Positions 15,216 through 22,820 of a DNA stretch of 28,092 nt are shown here, one piece after another. A model generated the notes under the pieces. It had not been told where the DNA came from. It ran no database searches and saw only the letters and a list, made by a program, of their open reading frames with translations. Made by a program: the position numbers and the translations under genes. The stretch is from positions 1 to 28,092 of the forward strand of contig JALGZR010000097.1 in NCBI GenBank assembly GCA_025774805.1, in the 5' to 3' direction. The stretch comes from a bacterium (GTDB lineage: Bacteria; ARS69). Position 1 is the first letter of the stretch, and the number at the start of each line of letters is the position of its first letter.

Positions 15216-17075
15216 TTGAACTATCGAGACCGCCGTCCGCCCGTGATCACGATCGCCTTGTTTGGTCTCGTCTTCGCGACGTATTTTGACTGCTTAGGCT
15301 ACGGATTCGTCAACCTCGACGATCCTGTAATGGTCACCAACAACCCTGCCTTACTCAGCAAAGATCTCGCGACCCTGCTCTTCAAATCCGTGCCGAGCCT
15401 TTTCCATCCGGTAACGTCATTGACCTTCTATCTGAACTACCTTGTAGGTGGCCTCGATCCGTTCGGCTACCATCTCGTAAACGTTATCATACACGGACTC
15501 AACGCAGTACTTACATTCGTCTTCCTATTCCAGATCCTGGGTCACCGAGCACTCTGGACTGCTGCCGCCGTCGCCGCGATCTTTGCCATCCATCCCTCCC
15601 ACGTCGAAGCAGTCGTATGGATAACGGCGCGCAAAGACGTAATGTGCACCTTCTTTATCCTGTTGTCGCTCATCGCAAACCACTATCGTGTCAGGGCTGA
15701 TAGAACCTCAAGATGGCGACTCGAAACAGCCGTTTTCGCGACCTTCGTGTGTGCAGCCTTGTCAAAGCCCTATGGGGTCATAGTCCCCGCGCTTGTTTTG
15801 TCAATGGATGCTCTCGTATACAAGAAGAGCTGGCGGCAATCGGCAATTCGGCAGATCCCCTATATGATAATCAGTGCCGGTCTTGTCGCATACAACATTT
15901 CAATCCACAGAGATCCGCAGGCCCTGCCCGTTGAACGCCTTGACAATCCACTTCTCTTGGCGACCAAAGGGTTCTGCTTTTACACAGCGGCAAGCCTGTT
16001 CCCCCGCAACCTTCATGTTTGGTATGACCACGACACCTTTCGGTTGCCTGCGTTCTATATCGCCGTTTGTACAGTTCTTTGGCCGGCAATCGCTGCTGGA
16101 ATGATTCGCCTGAAGACGAGACGCAACATCCTGTTGTTCTTCTCATTATTCTTCGTGATCACGATCGGTCCAATATTGAAGATCATTCACTTCGGGGGTG
16201 ATTTCATAGTCGCGGATCGATTCACTTACCTGCCGTCCACCGCGATCTGGGTATTGCTCGCCGTCGTCATCGGCGCAGCGGGCCCGATGTCGAAAACCAA
16301 GGCGGGTGCCTTGATCGTGTTGTTCGCTGTGACCTCAGGGATCTATGTAACGATGACGGTTGCCCAGATCAGGGTTTGGGGATCGAGCGAGCTCCTCTGG
16401 AGAAATGCGATTCTCCAGAGCCCGGAGACGCCGTATCCGTATATCGCTCTGGGGAATCTGCAACTGAAAGAGGGAGAATTCGAGCTGGCAAGACAATCCT
16501 TTGCGGGGGCGCTTGAAGTGTGGCCAGACCACGACGAGGCATACAGGGGGCTGGCACTCGCTGCAAAGGAGCAAGGGAACTTGAGTGAAGCTCTGGAGAT
16601 GATAGGGCGAGCCCTCGCGGTCAACCCCAAGGAGACGTCGAATCACTTTCGGTGTGGTGAGATCTATTGGCTGAGGGGGAATCTCGATCGGGCAAAGTAC
16701 CACTTTGAAAGATGGACCCTGTTGAGCCCGGGTAGTGCCGACGCCTATTACAACTTGGGTAGCGTACTTATCGAGATGAAACAACTGGTCGAAGCGCAAG
16801 AGCAGCTCGAAAAGGCGATCTCTCTCCATCCTGAGCACGCCAAGGCAAACAATAACTTGGGAATCGTGATGCAACGGCAGGGGCGACACGACCGGGCCAT
16901 TCCCTATTTCATGAGGAAGATCGAACTGGAACCGGACGATCCTGTTGGGTGGGCCAACTTGGGAGAATCACAGATAGAGACCGGGAATACGGTCGCGGGA
17001 AAAGAGAACGTGCGAAAGGCGCTGTCAATGGGTCTCGATCCCACCCAGTTCTGGTCGGAGTTGTTGGAGAGATGA
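15216..17075 (+). CDS. TMTC-like membrane glycosyltransferase with C-terminal TPR repeats
   Basis: 619 residues. About 11-12 hydrophobic helices occupy residues 1-390, followed by roughly five or six tetratricopeptide repeats (about 405-600). The membrane part matches the TMTC/GT-C pattern: first-loop acidic pair in 'GFVNLDDPVMVTNNP', 'HPVTSLTFYLNYLVGGLDPF', 'HPSHVEAVVWITARKDVMCT' and 'VADRFTYLPS'. Eukaryotic TMTC proteins transfer mannose to protein Ser/Thr; bacterial homologues are mostly uncharacterised. The start is TTG (TTG AAC TAT), the best available before the first helix. GC content is roughly 53% by hand count of one line against nearly 70% in neighbours, with ATA, TTA and AGA codons used freely, which points to acquisition from elsewhere. 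No operon partner is present. Confidence 0.82.
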   Translation: MNYRDRRPPVITIALFGLVFATYFDCLGYGFVNLDDPVMVTNNPALLSKDLATLLFKSVPSLFHPVTSLTFYLNYLVGGLDPFGYHLVNVIIHGLNAVLTFVFLFQILGHRALWTAAAVAAIFAIHPSHVEAVVWITARKDVMCTFFILLSLIANHYRVRADRTSRWRLETAVFATFVCAALSKPYGVIVPALVLSMDALVYKKSWRQSAIRQIPYMIISAGLVAYNISIHRDPQALPVERLDNPLLLATKGFCFYTAASLFPRNLHVWYDHDTFRLPAFYIAVCTVLWPAIAAGMIRLKTRRNILLFFSLFFVITIGPILKIIHFGGDFIVADRFTYLPSTAIWVLLAVVIGAAGPMSKTKAGALIVLFAVTSGIYVTMTVAQIRVWGSSELLWRNAILQSPETPYPYIALGNLQLKEGEFELARQSFAGALEVWPDHDEAYRGLALAAKEQGNLSEALEMIGRALAVNPKETSNHFRCGEIYWLRGNLDRAKYHFERWTLLSPGSADAYYNLGSVLIEMKQLVEAQEQLEKAISLHPEHAKANNNLGIVMQRQGRHDRAIPYFMRKIELEPDDPVGWANLGESQIETGNTVAGKENVRKALSMGLDPTQFWSELLER

Positions 17076-17096
17076 ATTCGTTGAAGAAGGATTGTT

Positions 17097-17300
17097 GTGG
17101 GGCCCGAGAGTGTGTCCTCGGCGAACGGCCTCGGCGAGCGTCTCGAGTTCGTGAAGGAGAGGGGCGCGAAGGAGAGGTACCGTCCGGCGAAGACCTTCGT
17201 CGTCTGCAACGAACCGGCCGAGCGCGTGCGCGGCCCGGTCCGGATTCTCCCGTGGAATCGGTTTCTCGAGGAGCTGTGGTCCGATCGGATCGTTTCGTGA
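17097..17300 (+). pseudogene. C-terminal remnant of an AAA ATPase with DUF4143-like tail
   Basis: This lies in the 362-bp gap 17076-17437. A short frame, here read from GTG 17097, encodes 'LEFVKERGAKERYRPAKTFV', 'VCNEPAERVRGPVRILPWNR' and 'FLEELWSDRIVS'. This matches my memory of the C-terminus of COG1373/DUF4143 AAA proteins ('VCNE' followed by 'LPW..FL..LW'). The ATPase core is missing and the frame is closed a few codons upstream, so it is a fragment. GC content returns to the local level here, making this the right edge of the low-GC block. The rest of the gap holds the right-hand repeat and the ribosome site of the next gene. Confidence 0.45.
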
Positions 17301-17351
17301 GATCGGGGCTCCACGGTTGCCCCCCTGGGCCCGCCCGGTGCACAATTCCTG

Positions 17352-17367
17352 GCCTGCGTTTCTCACC
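17352..17367 (+). repeat. Right copy of the 16-bp direct repeat
   Basis: Exact second copy of GCCTGCGTTTCTCACC, same orientation as 14973-14988 and 2379 bp away. The shared GAGAGATGC follows at 17395-17403. The two copies enclose the TMTC-like gene and the ATPase remnant. Confidence 0.6.
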
Positions 17368-17437
17368 GGGCTCGCGGCCGCATCAGGGACTGGCGAGAGA
17401 TGCGGGCTGGCTTCGAGCCCCTCGGGAGACCGCGATC

Positions 17438-20400
17438 GTGCCCTTTCCTCGAGCGTATGCAGCGCTCGGACCGGCCCCGCCGGTCCTCGCTGCGTTCCTG
17501 ATCCTGGCCACGGTCCTCGCCCCCGGCGCCGCCTGCCCGGAATCGTCCGTCTCCGAGTGCCTCCCCGGCGTCATCCACCTCAAGCTGAGGTCCCCCGTTC
17601 TGGACCACGCCGACGCGTTCGCCCGGGTCTCTCGGCTCGCGGCCCCGGGTCGCCGCCGGGTGATGGACGTGGAGATGTCCTTCCCGACCGCCGCTCCGGG
17701 GTTCACCCACCACGACCGCAAGACGCGCATCGGTCTCGACCGATGGGTGCGCATCCGGGTTCCCGAGTCCGCGGACCTAAAGGAGGAGATCCGGAGTTGG
17801 AGTCGGCACGAGCAGGTCGAGGTGGCGGAGTGCGTCCCCCGCGTCTACCCCCTCGCGGTCCCGACGGATCCCCTGTACCCGCAGCAGTGGCAGCACGACA
17901 ACACGGGAGCCAACCCGAGCGTCCCCTCCGGCACTCCCGACGCGGACATGGACACGGAGGAGGCCTGGGATCGGCAGACGGGTGACGTACGCGTCGCGAA
18001 CCTGGAGGCGACCTCCTGGAGTCACGAGGACCTGGTCGAGAACGTCTGGCAGAATTCGGGCGAGGATCACGACGGCGACGGCGCCACCGTGGAGTGGGAC
18101 CCGGCGCTCTCACGATGGGTCCTGGACCCCGGCGACGTGAACGGCGTCGACGACGACGGAAACGGCTACGTCGATGATCTCATCGGCTGGGACTTCGATG
18201 ACCACGACAACGTCGTCGACGACCGGAACCCCGGCCACGGAACGGGGACCGCCGGGTTCTTTCTGGCGGTCCCGAACAACGGGAAGGGGATCGCAGGAAC
18301 GTGCTGGGGGTGCCAGCTCGTCGCCGCGCCGGGAACCGGCCGGATCGGGGAGGCAATGGTCTACGCCGCGGACCACGGGGTGCAGGTCATCAACCTGAGC
18401 TTCCGACCGGGTCAGTTCTCGATCGGATTCCGGGACGCTCTCGAGTACGTGCACGGCCTCGGAGTCGTCGTCGTGGTGGGCGCCGGCAACGACGACTTCT
18501 GGGTACCGAACGCGTACTGCGACAGCGAGAAGACCCTGTGCGTCGGCGGAACCGACAGCCGTGACCGAATCGTCACCAAGGGCACCACCGGGGGAGTGTG
18601 GGGGAGCAACTACGGGCCGATGTTGGACGTCGGGGCTCCGGCCGCTCACCTGACCCACCTGCGGGGAGACGGCAGCTACGGAACCAACGGATCGGGGACG
18701 TCGTGGGCCGCGCCGCTCGCGGCGGGAGTAGCGGCGCTCGTGAAATCGGAAGACCCTTCCCTCTCCGCAGATGAGGTGATCTCCATCCTCCAGTCGACGA
18801 CGGATCCGTTCACGGCCCCGTCCCGCTTCGCGGGCGTGGGGCGAGTGAACGCGAAGCGAGCCGTCGATGCGGCGGCGCTGGCCGCCGAGTGGGGTTCGTT
18901 CCCCGTGGCGATCATCGAGGCCTCGGTCTCCGGCATCTTCGAAGGCGAGAGAATCGAGATTCACGGCACCGCCGACAGCCCCGCGTTCTCCCGATATCGG
19001 GTCAGGATCGGAGAGGGACTCGATCCGACCCGGTGGATCGTCGACGAGTCGTCTTCCATGCCGGTGCAGAGCGGTCCGCTGCTGGTCTACGACGTCTCCG
19101 ACTACGAGGACTCCACGGTCTTCCTCGCGGAGCTCGAGGTGCGGGATGCCCACGGTCAGGCGGCCGTCGACGCCTACGGTCCCCTCGTGAAGCTCCCGGT
19201 GGCGCACGACCTGCCGGGGTGGCCGCTCACCGCGAGCGAGCCGTTCGAGTCGCCGACCCTCGGCGCTTTCGAGCGCGATCACGGGTACGAGGTGATCGTT
19301 TCCCGAGGCGACTCGCTCTTCGCCTTCGGAGAGGACGGGACGGCGCTTCCCGGCTGGCCCGTGGTCGGGCTCGACGACGTCTCCACCCCTCCGGCGGTCT
19401 TCGACCTGGACGGGTACGGAGGGGACGAGATCGTGGTCTTTCACGGAAAACGCACGTCGGGTCCGTGGTGGCTCACCGCGCTCGAGGCGGACGGAAAGAC
19501 CCTGCCCGGTTGGCCGGTTTCCCTTCCCGCCGCGCCGGTTGAGTATCCCTCGATCGGCGACCTCGACGGGGACGGTCGACCGGAGATCGTCGTCTTCCTC
19601 ACCTCGGATTCGCTGCGCACGATCGCGGTCTTCGAACGCGACGGCTCCCGGAAGACCGGTTGGCCGATCGACGTGGCTTCGAGGTTTCTCGGAGGGCCGG
19701 TTCTCGCGGACGTGAACGGAGACGGTGACGTCGACCTGGCCGCCGCGCTGGTCGATGGATTCCACGTGTTCGACGAGAGCGGTTCCGAGCTGCCCGGTTG
19801 GCCTTGGCCGGATCGGACGACGGGACTCGCGGTGGCGGTCGACCTCGATCGCGACGGGAGGGACGAGGTCGTCCGGGCGAAACTGGGAAACGTGTACGTC
19901 CACCGGGAGAGCTCCGCGGTCGCGACCGGCTGGCCCGTCTCGCTGTCCGACGACGTGCAGGAGCTCCTCGCCGCGGACACGGACCTCGACGGGATCCCCG
20001 AGATCCTGGTCCTGACCTGGGGGGGGGAGTTGACGGCAATCGAGGCCGACGGGACCGTGGCAGCGGGCTGGCCCCGCCAGCTCGGACGGGGGGCGAGGCT
20101 CTACGGTGCAGCCAACGTCGACGGCGACGCGAGCCTGGAGGTGATCACCGGTTACCGCTCCGAAGTCTGGGCGCGGACGGTGGACGGGCACGCCGGTCGC
20201 GCGTGGCCGATCCGGACCGACGGGAACCACTCCATCACGAGCGTGGTCGTCGGGGACGTGAACGGGGACGGCCGTTCCGAGATGATCGTCGCCGAGAGGG
20301 GCGGCGGCTTTCCCCCGCCGGGAGCGTTGCACCTCTACGATCGGGGCGGGTCGGGGGCAATCGGCGACTGGCCGCAGCGACACCGTGACGGCGCGAACAC

Positions 20401-20725
20401 CCGTCGCCTTTCCCGCCCCGGACCGACCTCGCATCCGGTGGACACGGCGTTCGTCTTCGAACCGTCGGCACCGAATCCGAGCGCCACGGAGGTGCGCCTC
20501 CGGTGGGTGCAACCGGGATTCGTGCGCACCCGTCTTCGCGTCTACGACGTCACCGGACGACTCGTCACCACGCTCGTGAACGCGGACCTGCCGTCGGGAG
20601 AGCACTCCGTCGTCTGGAAGATGCGAAACGCCGCGAACCGTCCGGTCGTGCCCGGCGTCTACTTCGTGCGGCTCGACGCGCCGCCCCACTCCGCCACGCA
20701 GAAGATCGTGAGCGGGGCGCGCTGA
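17438..20725 (+). CDS. Exported subtilase-fold protein with GWP/FG-GAP propeller and C-terminal sorting-type domain; catalytic Asp missing
   Basis: 1095 residues from GTG 17438, supported by GGGAG nine bases upstream and a signal peptide right after ('PPVLAAFLILATVLAPGAAC'); longer frames run into the TMTC gene. An S8-like domain spans ~100-470: His267 ('NPGHGTGTAGFF'), oxyanion 'VVVGAGND' and Ser422 ('GSGTSWAAPLAAG') are present. Where the Asp motif (DTGVD...HPDL) should be, the sequence is 'VANLEATSWSHEDL', placing Leu189 at the Asp position. Residues ~590-990 hold seven or eight propeller blades with 'LPGWP' and 'DLDGDGRPEIVV'-type Ca-binding loops. The last ~85 residues are a FlgD/Por-type beta domain ('VYDVTGRLVTTLV', 'GVYFVRLDA'). 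It is secreted or surface-anchored; it may be proteolytically inactive or may use another acid. Confidence 0.88.
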   Translation: MPFPRAYAALGPAPPVLAAFLILATVLAPGAACPESSVSECLPGVIHLKLRSPVLDHADAFARVSRLAAPGRRRVMDVEMSFPTAAPGFTHHDRKTRIGLDRWVRIRVPESADLKEEIRSWSRHEQVEVAECVPRVYPLAVPTDPLYPQQWQHDNTGANPSVPSGTPDADMDTEEAWDRQTGDVRVANLEATSWSHEDLVENVWQNSGEDHDGDGATVEWDPALSRWVLDPGDVNGVDDDGNGYVDDLIGWDFDDHDNVVDDRNPGHGTGTAGFFLAVPNNGKGIAGTCWGCQLVAAPGTGRIGEAMVYAADHGVQVINLSFRPGQFSIGFRDALEYVHGLGVVVVVGAGNDDFWVPNAYCDSEKTLCVGGTDSRDRIVTKGTTGGVWGSNYGPMLDVGAPAAHLTHLRGDGSYGTNGSGTSWAAPLAAGVAALVKSEDPSLSADEVISILQSTTDPFTAPSRFAGVGRVNAKRAVDAAALAAEWGSFPVAIIEASVSGIFEGERIEIHGTADSPAFSRYRVRIGEGLDPTRWIVDESSSMPVQSGPLLVYDVSDYEDSTVFLAELEVRDAHGQAAVDAYGPLVKLPVAHDLPGWPLTASEPFESPTLGAFERDHGYEVIVSRGDSLFAFGEDGTALPGWPVVGLDDVSTPPAVFDLDGYGGDEIVVFHGKRTSGPWWLTALEADGKTLPGWPVSLPAAPVEYPSIGDLDGDGRPEIVVFLTSDSLRTIAVFERDGSRKTGWPIDVASRFLGGPVLADVNGDGDVDLAAALVDGFHVFDESGSELPGWPWPDRTTGLAVAVDLDRDGRDEVVRAKLGNVYVHRESSAVATGWPVSLSDDVQELLAADTDLDGIPEILVLTWGGELTAIEADGTVAAGWPRQLGRGARLYGAANVDGDASLEVITGYRSEVWARTVDGHAGRAWPIRTDGNHSITSVVVGDVNGDGRSEMIVAERGGGFPPPGALHLYDRGGSGAIGDWPQRHRDGANTRRLSRPGPTSHPVDTAFVFEPSAPNPSATEVRLRWVQPGFVRTRLRVYDVTGRLVTTLVNADLPSGEHSVVWKMRNAANRPVVPGVYFVRLDAPPHSATQKIVSGAR

Positions 20726-20750
20726 AATGGTCGAGCCCTCGCCCAGCGGT

Positions 20751-20780
20751 TTGCATCGGCCCGGCACCCCCCGGTACACT
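20751..20780 (+). promoter_or_regulatory. Candidate sigma70-type promoter for the GH172-like gene
   Basis: TTGCAT (20751-20756) and TACACT (20775-20780) are separated by 18 bp in the 90-bp gap. This would start transcription about 29 bases before the ATG. The match is partial (three of six and four of six). Confidence 0.35.
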
Positions 20781-20815
20781 GCGAAGTAGCTCCCTGATGC
20801 CAAGGCGAGGTCGCC

Positions 20816-22741
20816 ATGAAGACCGCCCGCCGGGCTGAATTCGCGGTCCGTTCCGTTGCCACCGCCTTCCTCCCCCATGTCGTCGTCCGGTTGGCGTGGA
20901 GGCATCTCCGGCCCGCGATCTTCGGGATCGGCCTCGCCCTCGCCGGCACGTCCGGTCCTGGATTGGCCCTCGCCCAGACCGCCGGCGGTTACGGAGACGT
21001 CGTGAACTGGGCGGGGTGGTGTCTCCGTTCGGCCCGGGGCGAGAGGGCCGGGCTCGCCTCCAGCTCGGGACCGCTCGGCCAGGATCCGGATGCGAACTAC
21101 TACGAGTGGCCGCCCGGCCTGATCCTGTACGACACCGATGCCGTCGCGGCGACGCTTGCCGGTCCGGGCATCATCTACCGTTTCTGGATGCCGCACCGCG
21201 CGGCAATCGAGCCCTTTGCCGTCCGCATGTTCTTCGACGGTGAGACCACGCCCCGCATCGACACCGACAGCGGCCAGATCCTGGGCGGGACGTACGGGTA
21301 CTTCGCCGACCCTCTCGTGACGACGTTCGCCGGCGGCCAGGTCTGTTACGAACCGATCCCCTTCCGCGACTCGCTGCGCATCGAGACGGAGAACATCGCC
21401 GGGAGCTGGCACTGGTACCAGTACTCGTACCGCATCTTCCCGCCGGGAACCGAGCTGACCTCCTACGACGGGACCCTCGACCCGGAAGAGCAGGCCGCGC
21501 GGCTCGCGATGGTGAGCATGTTCCAGAACGCGGGTCAGCACCCCGCGGGCGAGAGCGCGACCGCGGAACGCACGGAGACGGGCCCGGCCATCGTGGCGGC
21601 GGGCGGGAGCCTGATCGCCGCCGATCTCGCCGGACCAGGGACTCTTCGCCGTTTGACCGTGCGCATGGCCGGAGCCCCCGACGCCGAGCTCGACAGTCTT
21701 CTCCTGCGGGTCTTCTACGACGGTGAGATCGACCCCGCGATCGACGCGCCGGTCAGCTGGTTCTTCGGGGCCGGCCACGACCGCGCCCCGTACTGGAGCC
21801 TTCCGATGGGAACCGTCTCTCCGGACGGGTTCTACTGCTACTGGCCGATGCCGTTCCAGGAGGCGATCCGGGTCGAGCTCAGCAACGTGTCCTCCGCCCC
21901 CATCGGGGTCGGAGGCACGATGGTGGAGAACGAGCCGGGCCCGATCGACCCCAACGCCTGCTACCTGCACGCCGCGGCGAAGAAGGAGATCGTCGTGCCG
22001 GGACAGGACGTGAACGTGATGGCCTCCGTGACGGGGGCCGGACACTACGTGGGAAACTTCCTGTTCGTGCAGCAGAACCATGACGCCCACTACTTCCTGG
22101 AGGCCGACGACATCGTCTACGTGGACGGCGATCTGGCGACGAACGGCACCGGACTCGAGGACTGTTACAACGGCGGTCACTACTACAACTGGGTCTCCGA
22201 CCCGATCGAGGAGCCCGAGGGCCAGTACCCGCCGTTCGCGATCCGCCCGCTGCACGGGATCCTCCGCGTCGCGCGCACCTCGTTACCTCCGTTCGGTCGC
22301 GCCGACCAATACCGCTGGATGATCGCCGACCGGGTTCCGTTCACCGAGTCCCTCGAGGTGCAGATCGAGACGTCGTATTCGTGGGCGGGCTCGCAGTGGA
22401 TCTCGGTCGTCTTCTGGTATCAAGTGCCTTGGATCACCATCGATGCGCCCGAGAGTCCGGACGCCGCGGACCGGTTCGGTTTCGTCCTTCCTCAGAACGC
22501 GCCGAATCCGGTCACGGCGGCCACGACGATCCGCTTCACGCTGCCCACGGCCGGGCCCGTCACGCTCGAGGTCTACGACTTGACCGGCCGGCGCGTGGAG
22601 ACGTTGCTCGATCGCGTGCTCGCCGCCGGACCGCACGAGATGCGCTGGGATCCGGCGAAGCTCGCGAGCGGAGTCTACTTCTACCGGCTGCGGGCGGGGG
22701 AGCGGGAGCAGACCCGCAAGCTCGTCCTCGTGCGGGATTGA
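20816..22741 (+). CDS. Exported GH172 (DUF2961) glycoside hydrolase-like protein with C-terminal sorting-type domain
   Basis: 641 residues. A long basic leader and hydrophobic segment end in 'LALAQTAG' (cleavage near residue 53). The body shows the DUF2961/GH172 plan: 'GPGIIYRFWMPH', 'VRMFFDGETTPRID', 'CYWPMPFQEAIRVELSN', 'HYFLEADDIVYVDGD' (E429) and 'GTGLEDCYNGGHYYNW' (E448). GH172 covers difructose dianhydride and arabinofuranose-active enzymes with two catalytic glutamates; E429 and E448 are the likely equivalents. The C-terminal ~85 residues are a FlgD/Por-type domain ('LPQNAPNPVTAATTIRFTLP', 'VYDLTGRRVETLL', 'GVYFYRLRAGE'). GAGG five bases before ATG supports the start. An extracellular furanoside-acting enzyme is inferred; the substrate is not predicted. 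Confidence 0.85.
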   Translation: MKTARRAEFAVRSVATAFLPHVVVRLAWRHLRPAIFGIGLALAGTSGPGLALAQTAGGYGDVVNWAGWCLRSARGERAGLASSSGPLGQDPDANYYEWPPGLILYDTDAVAATLAGPGIIYRFWMPHRAAIEPFAVRMFFDGETTPRIDTDSGQILGGTYGYFADPLVTTFAGGQVCYEPIPFRDSLRIETENIAGSWHWYQYSYRIFPPGTELTSYDGTLDPEEQAARLAMVSMFQNAGQHPAGESATAERTETGPAIVAAGGSLIAADLAGPGTLRRLTVRMAGAPDAELDSLLLRVFYDGEIDPAIDAPVSWFFGAGHDRAPYWSLPMGTVSPDGFYCYWPMPFQEAIRVELSNVSSAPIGVGGTMVENEPGPIDPNACYLHAAAKKEIVVPGQDVNVMASVTGAGHYVGNFLFVQQNHDAHYFLEADDIVYVDGDLATNGTGLEDCYNGGHYYNWVSDPIEEPEGQYPPFAIRPLHGILRVARTSLPPFGRADQYRWMIADRVPFTESLEVQIETSYSWAGSQWISVVFWYQVPWITIDAPESPDAADRFGFVLPQNAPNPVTAATTIRFTLPTAGPVTLEVYDLTGRRVETLLDRVLAAGPHEMRWDPAKLASGVYFYRLRAGEREQTRKLVLVRD

Positions 22742-22775
22742 CCTCTCCCCGATCCTCCCCGGGACCTCCGCTGCT

Positions 22776-22788
22776 GCCCCGCCGGGGC
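22776..22788. terminator. Short GC hairpin between convergent genes
   Basis: GCCCC-GCC-GGGGC in the 79-bp gap between the GH172-like gene and the B12 radical SAM gene. It is a five-bp stem without a T-run, so it is only a weak bidirectional terminator candidate. Confidence 0.25.
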
Positions 22789-22820
22789 CGTCCTCGCGGT
22801 CGTCAGTATGTGTCCCGGAC

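Noticed and set aside
16949-17437. Start of the propeller subtilase at 16949, overlapping the TMTC-like gene
   Set aside because: The extra 163 residues are low in complexity and overlap a real gene. The GTG at 17438 has a ribosome site and is followed directly by a signal peptide.
18110-22255. Very long open frame (1381 codons) on the minus strand
   Set aside because: It is antisense to two well-supported plus-strand genes with signal peptides and domains. Its product is Arg/Val/Asp-rich with no family motifs, a known effect of high third-position GC.
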